64,000 bases of DNA from Thauera aromatica K172 (GCF_003030465.1 NZ_CP028339.1:992001-1056000); one strand, 5' to 3'. Positions 43,801 to 56,122 are shown, counted from the first letter of the stretch. Numbers and translations are program-made. Notes: generated by a model from the letters alone, not told the origin.

Positions 43801-45129
43801 GTGAAACCCACCATCGTTCTGGTCGGTCGGCCCAACGTCGGCAAGTCGACTCTGTTCAACCGCCTCACCCGCACCCGCGACGCTCTCGTCGCCGACCAGC
43901 CCGGGCTGACGCGCGACCGCCACTACGGCATCGGCCGGGTCGGCGATCGCGATTACCTCGTCGTCGACACCGCCGGCTTCGATCCCGTCGCCAAGGACGG
44001 CATCATGCACGAGATGGCACGCCAGGCCGAGCAGGCGATCGCCGAGGCCGACGTGCTGCTGTTCCTGGTCGACGGCCGTGCCGGGCGCACGCCGCACGAC
44101 GAGAATATCGCCGCCCGTCTGCGCCGCGCCGGCCGCCCGGTCCATGTCGTGGTGAACAAGGCCGAAGGGCTCGAGCGGGCGATGGTTGCTGCCGATTTCC
44201 ACGCCCTCGGCCTGGGCGACCCGCTGGCGGTGTCGGCGGCCCACGGCGACGGCGTGAAGCAGCTCGTCGAGCTGGTGCTGGCGCCCTTCCCGGCGGACGA
44301 GGAAGGGGAAGTCGCCGCCGACGAAGGGCCGAAAGTGGCCATTGTCGGCCGCCCCAACGTGGGCAAGTCGACCCTGGTCAACACCTTGCTCGGCGAGGAG
44401 CGGGTGATCGCCTTCGATCTGCCCGGCACGACCCGCGACGCGATCTCGATTCCGTTCGAGCGCGGCGGCCGCCATTACACCCTGATCGACACCGCCGGCC
44501 TGCGCCGGCGCGGCAAGGTCTTCGAGGCGGTGGAAAAGTTCTCCGTGATCAAGACCCTGCAGGCCGTGCAGGAATCGAACGTGGTCGTCCTTGTGCTCGA
44601 TGCGGCGCAGGACATTTCCGATCAGGACGCCCATATCGCCGGTTTCGCGCTCGAGGCCGGGCGCGCGCTGGTGGTGGCGATCAACAAATGGGACGCAGTC
44701 GACGACTACCGTCGCGACCGCCTCAAAGCCGACATCGCGCGCAAGCTGGCCTTCCTCGGCTTCGCCCGCTTCCACCAGATTTCCGCGCTCAAGTCCGAGG
44801 GCATCGGCGGACTGCTCAAATCGGTCGATGCCGCCTATGCCGCGGCGATGGCGAATCTGGCCACCCCGCGGTTGACGCGGACGCTGCAGCAGGCGGTCGC
44901 CCGCCAGGCGCCGCCGCGCCACGGCATGGCGCGGCCGAAGATGCGCTATGCCCACCAGGGGGGAGTGAATCCGCCGGTGATCGTGATCCACGGCAACGCT
45001 CTCGACGCCATTCCTGCGTCCTATGTCCGCTACCTGGAACGCTGTTTCACCGAGGCGTTCAAGCTGCAGGGCACGCCCTTGCGCATCCAGTTCCGCACCA
45101 CGCACAATCCGTTCGCGGTGCGGGGCTGA
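43801..45129 (+). CDS. der: Ribosome biogenesis GTPase Der (EngA)
   Basis: 442 residues with two G domains: [20 protein letters not shown] near the start and [20 protein letters not shown] near residue 182, each followed by DTAG and NK-D motifs, then a KH-like C-terminal domain ([20 protein letters not shown]). It acts in 50S assembly. GTG 43801 ([12 protein letters not shown]) is the family start; upstream codons belong to the bamB region in another frame. Confidence 0.97.
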   Translation: MKPTIVLVGRPNVGKSTLFNRLTRTRDALVADQPGLTRDRHYGIGRVGDRDYLVVDTAGFDPVAKDGIMHEMARQAEQAIAEADVLLFLVDGRAGRTPHDENIAARLRRAGRPVHVVVNKAEGLERAMVAADFHALGLGDPLAVSAAHGDGVKQLVELVLAPFPADEEGEVAADEGPKVAIVGRPNVGKSTLVNTLLGEERVIAFDLPGTTRDAISIPFERGGRHYTLIDTAGLRRRGKVFEAVEKFSVIKTLQAVQESNVVVLVLDAAQDISDQDAHIAGFALEAGRALVVAINKWDAVDDYRRDRLKADIARKLAFLGFARFHQISALKSEGIGGLLKSVDAAYAAAMANLATPRLTRTLQQAVARQAPPRHGMARPKMRYAHQGGVNPPVIVIHGNALDAIPASYVRYLERCFTEAFKLQGTPLRIQFRTTHNPFAVRG

Positions 45130-45240
45130 ATTTTCCCGCGCAGAATCCGTTTCCACGCCCGGGTTTCGTTGCATACTGCGATGCGGCAGTGCAGCAGCAA
45201 GCCCGAAATTTACATAAACACAATATAAAGAGGTTCAGCA

Positions 45241-45477
45241 ATGAGCAACAAAGGGCAACTTCTACAAGACCCCTTCCTCAACACCCTGCGTCGCGAGCAC
45301 ATCCCGGTATCGATCTACCTGGTCAATGGCATCAAGCTCCAGGGCCAGGTCGAGTCTTTCGACCAGTATGTCGTCCTGCTGAAGAACACCGTCACCCAGA
45401 TGGTGTACAAGCATGCGATTTCGACCGTGGTTCCGGCCCGTCCCGTCGTCATCCAGCAGGACGAGGGCAGCAACTGA
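45241..45477 (+). CDS. hfq: RNA chaperone Hfq
   Basis: 78 residues, the Sm-like RNA-binding protein that pairs small RNAs with mRNAs. The Sm1 region ([20 protein letters not shown], then [20 protein letters not shown]) and Sm2 region ([13 protein letters not shown]) are intact; the C-terminal tail is short, as usual in betaproteobacteria. The roughly 30 bp before the AGAGG ribosome binding site are AT-rich (TTTACATAAACACAATATAA) and probably hold the promoter. Confidence 0.98.
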   Translation: MSNKGQLLQDPFLNTLRREHIPVSIYLVNGIKLQGQVESFDQYVVLLKNTVTQMVYKHAISTVVPARPVVIQQDEGSN

Positions 45478-45528
45478 AGCCCGCGGTGATGGCGCGCGAC
45501 CGCTGCCCGTCGGTCGCGGGAGGTACGC

Positions 45529-46674
45529 ATGTTTGAGCGCCCCGCCTCCGGCGAGCGTGCGGTCCTCGTCCAGCTCGACCTCGGCCAGGGGGCGATCGAC
45601 GAGCGCCTGTCCGAGCTGAAGCTGCTCGCCGGCAGCGCCGGCGCCAGCGTCGAGGCGGTGGTCCAGGGCCGGCGCGCGGCGCCCGACCCCAAGCTCTTCG
45701 CCGGCAGCGGCAAAGTCCAGGAGATCGCCGAAGCGCTCCGTGTCCATGCCGCCGACATCGTGATCTTCAACCATGCGCTGTCGCCCGGGCAGCAGCGCAA
45801 CCTCGAGCGCGAGCTGCAGTGCATGGTCATCGACCGCACCGCGCTGATCCTCGACATCTTCGCCCAGCGCGCCCGCAGCCACGAAGGCAAGCTCCAGGTC
45901 GAACTCGCCCAGCTCGAGCACCTGGCCACCCGGCTGGTGCGCGGCTGGACCCACCTTGAACGCCAGAAAGGCGGCATCGGCCTGCGCGGCCCGGGTGAGA
46001 AGCAACTCGAGACCGACCGCCGCCTGCTCGGCAACCGGGTCAAGATGCTCAAGTCCCGCCTCGCCCAGATCGAGAAGCAGCGCAAGGTGCGGCGCCGGGC
46101 GCGGGAACGCCGCGACGTCCTGTCGGTCTCTCTGGTCGGCTACACCAATGCGGGCAAGTCGACGCTGTTCAATGCGCTGACGAAGGCCGGGGCGTATGCG
46201 GCCGACCAGTTGTTCGCCACCCTCGACACCACTTCGCGCCGCCTCTACGTCGGCGGCGCCAGCGTCGTGCTGTCGGACACCGTCGGCTTCATCCGCGACC
46301 TGCCGCATGCGCTGGTCGCGGCGTTCCAGGCGACGCTGGAGGAAACCGCGCAGGCTGATCTGCTGCTGCACGTGGTCGATTCGGCGAGTGAGGATCGCGA
46401 CGCCCAGATCGAAGCGGTGAATCTGGTCCTCGCCGAAATCGGCGCCGCAGCCGTACCGCAGATCCTGGTCTGGAACAAGATCGACCTGACGCACGCCACG
46501 CCGGCAGTCGAGCGGGGGGACTGTGATAAAATCAGGCGCATTTTTCTGAGCGCCAGAACGGGCGAAGGCCTCGACCTGCTTCGCGACGCGCTAGCCGAAG
46601 TGGCGCAGCAAACCTTTGGTGACGATGCCGACCGGATCGCCGGGACGGTGGACGAACGATCAGAACAATCGTGA
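45529..46674 (+). CDS. hflX: Ribosome-splitting GTPase HflX
   Basis: 381 residues. The N-terminal HflX domain (FERPASGERAVLVQLDLGQG, then DPKLFAGSGKVQEIAEAL) precedes the G domain starting SLVGYTNAGKSTLFNALTKA at about 203, with DTVGFIRDLPHALVAAFQAT and NKID. It rescues stalled ribosomes under stress. The hfq-hflX-hflK-hflC order is conserved. Confidence 0.96.
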   Translation: MFERPASGERAVLVQLDLGQGAIDERLSELKLLAGSAGASVEAVVQGRRAAPDPKLFAGSGKVQEIAEALRVHAADIVIFNHALSPGQQRNLERELQCMVIDRTALILDIFAQRARSHEGKLQVELAQLEHLATRLVRGWTHLERQKGGIGLRGPGEKQLETDRRLLGNRVKMLKSRLAQIEKQRKVRRRARERRDVLSVSLVGYTNAGKSTLFNALTKAGAYAADQLFATLDTTSRRLYVGGASVVLSDTVGFIRDLPHALVAAFQATLEETAQADLLLHVVDSASEDRDAQIEAVNLVLAEIGAAAVPQILVWNKIDLTHATPAVERGDCDKIRRIFLSARTGEGLDLLRDALAEVAQQTFGDDADRIAGTVDERSEQS

Positions 46675-46688
46675 TAACAGGCATTCTC

Positions 46689-47984
46689 ATGTCACTCAAC
46701 GACCCACGCTGGGGTAGCCAGGGCGGTAACGACGGCGACCGCAACGACGGCAATCGCGGCGAAGACAGCCGCGACGGCGACAACCGCGGTGATCGCAACC
46801 GCGGCAGCAACCAGGGGCCGCCCGATCTCGAGGAGGTCTGGCGCGATTTCAATCAGCGTCTGAGCGGCATGTTCGGCAACAAGCGCGGCGGTCGCGGTGG
46901 CAGTGGCGGCGGTGGTTCGCCGCAACTGCCCGGTTTTTCCTTCAAGCAGTTCGGCGGCGGGATCGGCGTGCTGCTGGTGCTGGTCGCCGTGGTCTGGCTG
47001 GCGAGCGGTTTCTATACGGTCGATGCCAACCAGCGCGGGGTGGTCCTGCGCCTGGGCAAGTACGTGCAGACCACCGAGCCCGGCCTGCGCTGGCGCCTGC
47101 CGGCGCCGTTCGAGTCGCACGAGATCGTCGACCTGACCGGCGTGCGCACGGTCGAAGTCGGCTATCGCGGTTCGGAGCGCAACAAGATGCTGCGCGAATC
47201 GCTGATGCTCACCGACGACGAGAACATCATCAACATCCAGTTCGCCGTGCAGTACGTGCTCAACAGCCCGGAAAACTACGTCTTCAACAACCGCTTTCCC
47301 GATGAGGCGGTCGGCCAGGCGGCGGAAACCGCGATGCGCGAGATCGTCGGCAAGAGCCGGATGGACTTCGTCCTGTACGAAGGGCGCGAGGAAATCGCCG
47401 CCACCGCGCACGAGTTGATGCAGCGCATTCTCGACCGCTACGAAACCGGCATCCAGATCAGCCGCGTGACGATGCAGAACGCCCAGCCGCCGGAGCAGGT
47501 GCAGGCCGCGTTCGACGATGCGGTGAAGGCCGGCCAGGATCGCGAGCGGCAGAAGAACGAAGGCGAGGCCTATGCCAACGATGTCGTGCCGCGTGCCCGT
47601 GGTACCGCCTCGCGCCTGGTCGAGGAGGCGAACGCCTACCGCGAGCGCGTCGTTGCCAACGCCGAGGGCGAGGCCAGCCGCTTCAGCCAGGTCTTCGCCG
47701 AGTACGCCCGGGCGCCGCAGGTGACCCGCGAGCGCCTGTACATCGAGACCATGCAACAGGTGATGTCGAACACTTCCAAGGTGATGATCGATGCCAAGGG
47801 CAATGGCAACCTGCTTTTCCTTCCGCTCGACAAGCTGATGCAGCAGGCCGGCGCCAGGCCGGCGTCGGCGGCGTCCCTGCCCGACTCGCAATCGGCGGCC
47901 GGACTGAGCGCGAATGCGCCGATGCCGTCCCTGGATCCGCGCAATCGCGAACTGATGAGAAGCCGTGAGCGGGGAGAGCGCTGA
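46689..47984 (+). CDS. hflK: FtsH modulator HflK
   Basis: 431 residues. An N-terminal cytoplasmic stretch rich in Gly, Asp, Asn and Arg (QGGNDGDRNDGNRGEDSRDG) leads to PPDLEEVWRDFNQRLSGMFG, one membrane segment (GGIGVLLVLVAVVWLASGFY) and an SPFH domain. With HflC it forms a cage around FtsH and limits its proteolysis of membrane proteins. ATG 46689 is the family start (MSLNDPRWG); GTG 46671 is an alternative. Its stop overlaps hflC (TGATG). Confidence 0.95.
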   Translation: MSLNDPRWGSQGGNDGDRNDGNRGEDSRDGDNRGDRNRGSNQGPPDLEEVWRDFNQRLSGMFGNKRGGRGGSGGGGSPQLPGFSFKQFGGGIGVLLVLVAVVWLASGFYTVDANQRGVVLRLGKYVQTTEPGLRWRLPAPFESHEIVDLTGVRTVEVGYRGSERNKMLRESLMLTDDENIINIQFAVQYVLNSPENYVFNNRFPDEAVGQAAETAMREIVGKSRMDFVLYEGREEIAATAHELMQRILDRYETGIQISRVTMQNAQPPEQVQAAFDDAVKAGQDRERQKNEGEAYANDVVPRARGTASRLVEEANAYRERVVANAEGEASRFSQVFAEYARAPQVTRERLYIETMQQVMSNTSKVMIDAKGNGNLLFLPLDKLMQQAGARPASAASLPDSQSAAGLSANAPMPSLDPRNRELMRSRERGER

Positions 47985-48865
47985 TGCGTGACAAGATGTC
48001 TGTGATTGGCGGCAGCCTGCTGCTCGCCGTGGTGATCGCCTCGATGTCGCTGTTTACCGTCGATCAGCGCCAGTATGCGATCGTGTTCCAGCTCGGCGAA
48101 GTCAAGGAAGTGATTTCCGAGCCCGGACTGAACGTGAAGCTGCCGTTCATCCAGAACGTGCGCTATTTCGACAAGCGCATCCTGACCATGGATACGCCGG
48201 AGCCGGAGCGCTTCATCACTTCCGAGAAGAAAAACGTGCTGGTCGATCACTTCGTCAAATGGCGCATCGTCGATCCGCAGCTGTACTACGAATCGGTCGC
48301 CGGCGACGAAGCGCGCGCGCGCATCCGCCTGACCCAGACGGTGAACGCCGGCCTGCGCGAGGAGTTCGGCCGCCGCACGGTCCATGACGTGGTCTCCGGC
48401 GAGCGCGACCGCATCATGGAGGACATGCGCAGCAAGGCCGACCAGGATGCGCGCAAGATCGGCGTGCAGATCATCGACGTGCGCCTGAAGCGGGTCGATC
48501 TGCCCAACGAGGTGTCCGAGTCGGTGTATCGGCGGATGGAAGCCGAGCGCAAGCGCGTCGCCAACGAGCTGCGCTCGCTGGGTGCGGCCGAAGCCGAAAG
48601 CATCCGCGCCGATGCCGACCGCCAACGCGAGGTCATCATCGCCGAGGCCTATCGATCGGCCCAGGAGGCCATGGGTGAGGGCGATGCCAAGGCGACCGCG
48701 ATCTATGCCGAAGCCTACGGCAAGAGCCCGGACTTCTACGCCTTCTACCGCAGCCTCGAAGCCTACCGCTCGAGCTTTTCCGGCAAGGACGACGTGATGG
48801 TGGTCGACCCGAGCTCGGACTTCTTCCGCTTCATGAAGGATGCCGGAGGCGCTGCGCGCAACTGA
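47984..48865 (+). CDS. hflC: FtsH modulator HflC
   Basis: 293 residues. An N-terminal membrane segment (GGSLLLAVVIASMSLFTVDQ) and SPFH domain (RQYAIVFQLGEVKEVISEPG, then RYFDKRILTMDTPEPERFI) are followed by the helical C-terminal part. It is the partner of HflK. The start overlaps the last base of hflK. Confidence 0.95.
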   Translation: MRDKMSVIGGSLLLAVVIASMSLFTVDQRQYAIVFQLGEVKEVISEPGLNVKLPFIQNVRYFDKRILTMDTPEPERFITSEKKNVLVDHFVKWRIVDPQLYYESVAGDEARARIRLTQTVNAGLREEFGRRTVHDVVSGERDRIMEDMRSKADQDARKIGVQIIDVRLKRVDLPNEVSESVYRRMEAERKRVANELRSLGAAEAESIRADADRQREVIIAEAYRSAQEAMGEGDAKATAIYAEAYGKSPDFYAFYRSLEAYRSSFSGKDDVMVVDPSSDFFRFMKDAGGAARN

Positions 48866-48872
48866 TTCCTTC

Positions 48873-49058
48873 ATGGGCAGCTCGCTACTGACCGCCTTCG
48901 CCCTGATGCTGATCATCGAAGGTTTTCTTCCCTTCATCGCGCCAGCGGCCTGGCGCGAAACTTTTTTGCGCCTGGCGCGCATGGGCGACGGCCAGATCCG
49001 CTTCATCGGGCTGACCTCCATGCTCGCCGGTCTCCTCCTGCTGTTCATTTTCATCTGA
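48873..49058 (+). CDS. DUF2065 small membrane protein
   Basis: 61 residues with two membrane helices ([20 protein letters not shown] and [18 protein letters not shown]) and the DUF2065 pattern between hflC and hisZ. Function unknown; its constant neighbours suggest a membrane role linked to HflKC. ATG 48873 gives the usual family length; the frame is open back into hflC. Confidence 0.85.
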   Translation: MGSSLLTAFALMLIIEGFLPFIAPAAWRETFLRLARMGDGQIRFIGLTSMLAGLLLLFIFI

Positions 49059-49075
49059 CCTCATCTGACACTCTC

Positions 49076-51548
<2,473 letters not shown>

Positions 51549-51712
51549 TTTCGCCTCGTCGCCGAGCCCGGTCGGCGCTGCGACCGGCACCGCAGAAAAC
51601 GCGGGAGTGGTCCTGTCCGCGAACGGCTTCCCCGCATGGGGCGTTCGCGGGCCGGTCCGCTCCCGCGGCATTTCCGCCAGCGCGGCCGCACGCTTGCCGG
51701 TGAACGAAAAAA

Positions 51713-51733
51713 GCCGGCTTTCAGCCGGCTTTT
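51713..51733. terminator. Bidirectional terminator between purA and tRNA-Leu
   Basis: GCCGGCT and AGCCGGC form a 7-bp stem with a TTC loop, with six A on the left and four T on the right. It would end the purA transcript and the leftward tRNA-Leu transcript. Confidence 0.85.
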
Positions 51734-51742
51734 CCCTGCGTT

Positions 51743-51827
<85 letters not shown>

Positions 51828-51960
51828 AGGGACGCGCATAATAGCAAAGGCTTTCATCTGCGGGAAGGGTTTCACCCATTTTTTCGCGCCCCGGCCGTCG
51901 ATCAAGGCGGTCCACGCGCGATGCAGCAGCGCCACCCCCCGGCGCTTGGCGGCGGACAAC

Positions 51961-51987
51961 AAAAAAGCCGCTCCGAAGAGCGGCTTT
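51961..51987 (-). terminator. Terminator between the two tRNA-Leu genes
   Basis: GAGCGGC and GCCGCTC arms (51967-51973, 51978-51984) with a four-base loop; on the minus strand the stem runs into a T-run. It ends the transcript of tRNA-Leu copy 2, so each tRNA gene is its own unit. Confidence 0.85.
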
Positions 51988-51996
51988 CCTTACAAC

Positions 51997-52081
<85 letters not shown>

Positions 52082-52093
52082 AGGAAGACGCGC

Positions 52094-52121
52094 ATTATAA
52101 GCACCGAAAGAAGATTGTCAA
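52094..52121 (-). promoter_or_regulatory. Consensus sigma-70 promoter for tRNA-Leu copy 2
   Basis: On the minus strand TTGACA (52116-52121) and TATAAT (52094-52099) are both perfect matches, 16 nt apart, with a GC-rich discriminator (GCGCG) typical of stringently controlled stable RNA promoters. The -35 hexamer touches the A of the rnr ATG on the opposite strand. Confidence 0.9.
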
Positions 52122-55100
52122 TGACTCGCAAAACGAAAAAAACCACCTCCAGGCGCGGCACGACGCAAGCCGGCGCGGCCGCGCGCACGAACTCCACCCA
52201 CCACAGCGAGAAGGCGCGCAAGAGTGCCGGTGACGGCCACCGCGCTGCTACCGCCGCGCCTTCGGCCGTGGCGGAAGCAGCGAAGGGCGCGGCGAAGGCG
52301 GCTGTAAAGGGCCCCGGCCGCAGCCGTGCCGCACGCAAGGCCGCGGCCGCCCAGGCGAGCGCCATCCGCCTCGCCGACCCGCACTACCTGCGGGAATCGC
52401 AGCAGTACGAACATCCGCTGCCCAGCCGCGAGTACGTGCTCCAGATCCTTGCCGAGCGCGGCGTGCCGATGCCGTTCGCGGAGCTTGTCGCGGCGCTCGA
52501 CATCGCGCCGCATGAGCTCGATTTCTTCGACCGCCGCCTGCGGGCGATGGAGCGCGACGGCCAGATCATCCGCAACCGGCGCGATGCCTATCTGTTGCCG
52601 TCCAAGGTCGATCTGATCAAGGGCCGTGTCGAGGGCCATCCGGACGGCTTCGGCTTCCTGCGCCGCGACGACGGCGAGCCCGATGTCTTCCTCGGCCCCA
52701 AGGAGATGCGCGAAGTACTGCACGGCGACCGCGTGATCGTGCGCATCTCCGGCACCGACCGCCGCGGCCGCCCCGAAGGCAAGCTCGTCGAGGTGCTCGA
52801 ACGGGCCAACACCCGGGTCGTCGGCCGCGTCATCAACGAGCACGGCGTCATGATCGTGGTGCCGGAGAACCGCCGCCTGGCGCAGGACATCCTGGTCGCC
52901 CCGGGTGGGCGCAAGAAACCCGAGCCCGGCCAGATCGTCACCGTCGAACTGGTCGAGCAGCCGACCAAGTTTGCCCAGCCGATCGGGCGTATCGTCGAGG
53001 TGCTGGGCAACTACGCCGACCCCGGCATGGAGATCGAGATCGCGCTCAGGAAGCACGATCTGCCCTTCGAGTTTTCGTCGGAAGCCAAGGCGCAGACGCG
53101 CAAGCTCCCCGACAAGGTGCGCAAGAAGGACTGGGCCGGGCGCGAGGACCTCACCGGACTGCCGCTGGTCACCATCGACGGCGAAACCGCGAAGGATTTC
53201 GACGACGCGGTGTATTGCGAGCGTCAGGGCAAGGGCTACCGCCTGGTCGTCGCCATCGCCGACGTTTCGCACTACGTCGACGCCGCCAGCGCGCTCGACC
53301 AGGACGCCTTCGATCGCGGCAACTCGGTGTATTTCCCGCGCCGGGTGATCCCGATGCTGCCGGAGAAACTCTCCAACGGCCTGTGCTCGCTCAATCCGCA
53401 GGTCGAGCGCCTGGCGATGGTGGCCGACATCGACATCTCCGCCACCGGGGCGGTCAAGCAGTACCGCTTCTATCCGGCGGTGATCTGGTCGCATGCCCGC
53501 CTGACCTACACCCGGGTGGCGGCGGCGCTGTACGACAAGGATGCGGCCGCGCGCACCGAACTGGCCGCGCTGCTGCCCCATCTGGAAAACCTCGACCAGC
53601 TTTTCCGCGTCCTGCTCAAGGCGCGCGCCAAACGCGGCGCGATCGACTTCGAGACCACCGAGACGCGGATGATTTTCGACGACCAGGGCAAGATCGCGCA
53701 GATCGTGCCCGAGGTGCGCAACGATGCCCATCGGCTGATCGAGGAGTGCATGCTCGCCGCCAACGTGTGTGCGTCCGACTTCCTCGCGACCCGTGAGCAT
53801 CCGGCGCTGTACCGCGTCCACGACAGCCCCTCCGAGGACAAGCTCGCCAAGCTGCGCGAATTCCTCAAGGAGTTCGGCCTCGGCCTGGGCGGCGGCGACG
53901 AACCGCGCGCGAGCGATTTCGCCAAGCTGCTCGAACAGGTCAAGGACCGCCCCGATGCCCAGCTGCTGCAGACCGTGATGCTGCGCTCCTTGAAGCAGGC
54001 GATGTACAGCCCGGACAACGTCGGCCACTTCGGCCTCGCCTACGAGTCCTACACCCACTTCACTTCGCCGATCCGGCGCTACCCCGACCTGCTGATCCAC
54101 CGCGGCATCAAGGCCGCGCTCGGCGGCGAGCAGTACCGCCCCGGCGACTGGGAGCAGATCGGCCTGCACTGCTCGATGACCGAGCGCCGCGCCGACGAGG
54201 CCACGCGCGACGTGGTCGCCTTCCTCAAGTGCTACTTCATGCAGGACCGCGTCGGCGAGGAATTCACCGGCAGCGTGTCGGCGGTCGTCCCTTTCGGCCT
54301 CTTCGTCGCCCTCGACGACATCTTCATCGAGGGCCTGCTGCACATCTCGGATCTCGGCAGCGACTACTTTCACCACGACGAGACCCGCCACGCCCTCGTG
54401 GGCGAGCGCACCGGCAAACAGTTCCGCCTCTCCGACCGGGTCAAGGTGCAGCTCGTGCGGGTCGACATGGCGACCAACAAGATCGATTTCCGCCTGATCG
54501 AGGGGCCGCTGCCGGCGCAGCCGAAAGCGCCGGCGAAGGCCGCCGAAGCCGCGCCTGTCGCGATCCAGCCCGAGGCTGGCAAGAAGGCAGCCAAGCCGCG
54601 CACCAAAAAAGCCGCAGCGGCGCCGGCGGTCGAGGCGGTGCCGGCGCCGGCCGTGCCGTTGCCGCTCGCCGCCCCGGTCGCTTCGGAAACTTCCGCCCCG
54701 AAACCGGGCAAGGCCCGCGCAAAGAAGGCGGCTGTCAAGGCGGTGGCCGAGTCCGCGCCTGCAGCCGCCATAGAAGCCCCGGTAGCGGCCCCGGCTGCCG
54801 CTGCCGAGGTGGCCGAGCCCAAAACCCGGAGCAAGCGTGCGAAGAAGGCAGCCGTCGAAGCGGTCACCACGGCGGCGCCTGCGCCGCTCGCCGCCCCCCC
54901 GGTTGCCGCCGAGCCGAAGCCACGCACCAAGCGTGCGACGAAGCCTGCAGCCGCGCCGGCCGTTGAGATTGCAGCCGCCGCCCCGGTGGTCACCGAGGCG
55001 AAAGCCCGCAAGGCGCGCACGAAGAAGACCGTTGCAGAGCCGGCGGCGGTCGCTCCGGCGCCGGTCGAGGCCCCTCCCGCCGCCGCAGCGAAGCCGCGCA

Positions 55101-55225
55101 CGCCGCGCGTGAAGAAGGCCGCTGCAGCACCGGCTGCCGAAGCGCTAGAATCCGCGCCCCCGACTTCGACTCCGGCCCGCCGTGCTGGCCGCAAGACTTC
55201 CGCAAAAGGCACCGACCGTGGCTAA
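52121..55225 (+). CDS. rnr: Ribonuclease R with long basic C-terminal tail
   Basis: 1034 residues against 813 in E. coli. After a basic N-terminus come the HTH domain (SREYVLQILAERGVPMPFAE), cold-shock domains (KGRVEGHPDGFGFLRRDDGE), the RNB catalytic domain (VTIDGETAKDFDDAVYC with its Asp cluster) and an S1 domain (GSVSAVVPFGLFVALDDIFI). From about residue 798 the remaining 235 or so residues are Ala/Pro/Lys/Arg only in essence, with repeated clusters such as KPRTKKAAAAPAVEAV and KPRTKRATKPAAAPAVEI. It degrades structured RNA 3' to 5'. ATG 52121 is used; TTG 52115 is weaker. rlmB overlaps its end by 8 nt. Confidence 0.95.
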   Translation: MTRKTKKTTSRRGTTQAGAAARTNSTHHSEKARKSAGDGHRAATAAPSAVAEAAKGAAKAAVKGPGRSRAARKAAAAQASAIRLADPHYLRESQQYEHPLPSREYVLQILAERGVPMPFAELVAALDIAPHELDFFDRRLRAMERDGQIIRNRRDAYLLPSKVDLIKGRVEGHPDGFGFLRRDDGEPDVFLGPKEMREVLHGDRVIVRISGTDRRGRPEGKLVEVLERANTRVVGRVINEHGVMIVVPENRRLAQDILVAPGGRKKPEPGQIVTVELVEQPTKFAQPIGRIVEVLGNYADPGMEIEIALRKHDLPFEFSSEAKAQTRKLPDKVRKKDWAGREDLTGLPLVTIDGETAKDFDDAVYCERQGKGYRLVVAIADVSHYVDAASALDQDAFDRGNSVYFPRRVIPMLPEKLSNGLCSLNPQVERLAMVADIDISATGAVKQYRFYPAVIWSHARLTYTRVAAALYDKDAAARTELAALLPHLENLDQLFRVLLKARAKRGAIDFETTETRMIFDDQGKIAQIVPEVRNDAHRLIEECMLAANVCASDFLATREHPALYRVHDSPSEDKLAKLREFLKEFGLGLGGGDEPRASDFAKLLEQVKDRPDAQLLQTVMLRSLKQAMYSPDNVGHFGLAYESYTHFTSPIRRYPDLLIHRGIKAALGGEQYRPGDWEQIGLHCSMTERRADEATRDVVAFLKCYFMQDRVGEEFTGSVSAVVPFGLFVALDDIFIEGLLHISDLGSDYFHHDETRHALVGERTGKQFRLSDRVKVQLVRVDMATNKIDFRLIEGPLPAQPKAPAKAAEAAPVAIQPEAGKKAAKPRTKKAAAAPAVEAVPAPAVPLPLAAPVASETSAPKPGKARAKKAAVKAVAESAPAAAIEAPVAAPAAAAEVAEPKTRSKRAKKAAVEAVTTAAPAPLAAPPVAAEPKPRTKRATKPAAAPAVEIAAAAPVVTEAKARKARTKKTVAEPAAVAPAPVEAPPAAAAKPRTPRVKKAAAAPAAEALESAPPTSTPARRAGRKTSAKGTDRG

Positions 55226-55970
55226 AGCACCCGAGAACACTCCCACCCGACTGATCTACGGCTTTCATGCCGTCTCCGCCAAGCTGCGTCATGCACCTGA
55301 TTCGGTGATCGAGGTCTTCCTCTCGGCCGACCGCAAGGATGCGCGCGTGCGGAAATTCCTCGCCCAGGCCGAGGCCGCCGGAGCGCGCGTCACCCAGAGC
55401 GAAGGCGACAAGCTCGACGGCCTGGTCGGCACTCGCCGCCACCAGGGCGTGGTCGCCAAGGTCGACGCCACCCGGCGCGAGATCAAGCTCGCCGACGTGC
55501 TCGACGGCCTGGACGAGAACGCGCTGATCCTGGTGCTGGACGGCGTCCAGGACCCGCACAATCTCGGCGCCTGCCTGCGCGTCGCCGACGCCGCCGGCGC
55601 GCACGCCGTGGTCGCGCCCAAGGACCGCGCCGTGGGGCTCAACGCCACCGCGGTCAAGGTCGCCAGCGGTGCGGCCGACACCGTGCCCTACATCACCGTC
55701 ACCAACCTCGCGCGCGCGCTGCGCGAGATGCAGGAGGCTGGGGTGTGGGTGATCGGTGCCGCCGGCGAGGCCGAGCAAACGCTCTACGACATCGACCAGA
55801 AAGGGCCGCTCGCCTGGGTCCTCGGCGCCGAAGGCGACGGCCTGCGCCGGCTCACCCGCGACACCTGCGATGCGCTCGCCCGCATCCCGATGCACGGCAG
55901 CGTCGAGAGCCTGAACGTGTCGGTGGCGAGCGGGATCTGCCTGTTCGAGGCCCGCCGCCAGCGCGGCTGA
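55218..55970 (+). CDS. rlmB: 23S rRNA (guanosine-2'-O)-methyltransferase RlmB
   Basis: 250 residues, SPOUT-fold methyltransferase for G2251. The N-terminal L30-like part (RLIYGFHAVSAKLRHAPDSV) and the three SPOUT motifs (DPHNLGACLRVADAAGAHAV, LGAEGDGLRRLTRDTCD and MHGSVESLNVSVASGICLFE) are intact. GTG 55218 is the family start, and the gene overlaps the rnr stop. The rnr-rlmB pair is conserved. Confidence 0.95.
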   Translation: MAKAPENTPTRLIYGFHAVSAKLRHAPDSVIEVFLSADRKDARVRKFLAQAEAAGARVTQSEGDKLDGLVGTRRHQGVVAKVDATRREIKLADVLDGLDENALILVLDGVQDPHNLGACLRVADAAGAHAVVAPKDRAVGLNATAVKVASGAADTVPYITVTNLARALREMQEAGVWVIGAAGEAEQTLYDIDQKGPLAWVLGAEGDGLRRLTRDTCDALARIPMHGSVESLNVSVASGICLFEARRQRG

Positions 55971-56122
55971 AGGCTCCGGCAGCGGCGGTGCGCGCTCCGC
56001 CCCGGGGTGCCGGGGGCACGGGCGCCTGCGCGATGCGGCGGCGCGCACGCCGGGGCTTGGCGGTGCGCGCCGCCCCCACGGGGCCCGCTGCGGAGGATTT
56101 CCGGGTAAGCTTCGTCGCCATG

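Noticed and set aside
54512-55222. Repeat array in rnr as a CRISPR or satellite
   Set aside because: The periodicity is imperfect, in frame and protein-coding (basic tail); no identical direct repeats with spacers are present anywhere in the window.
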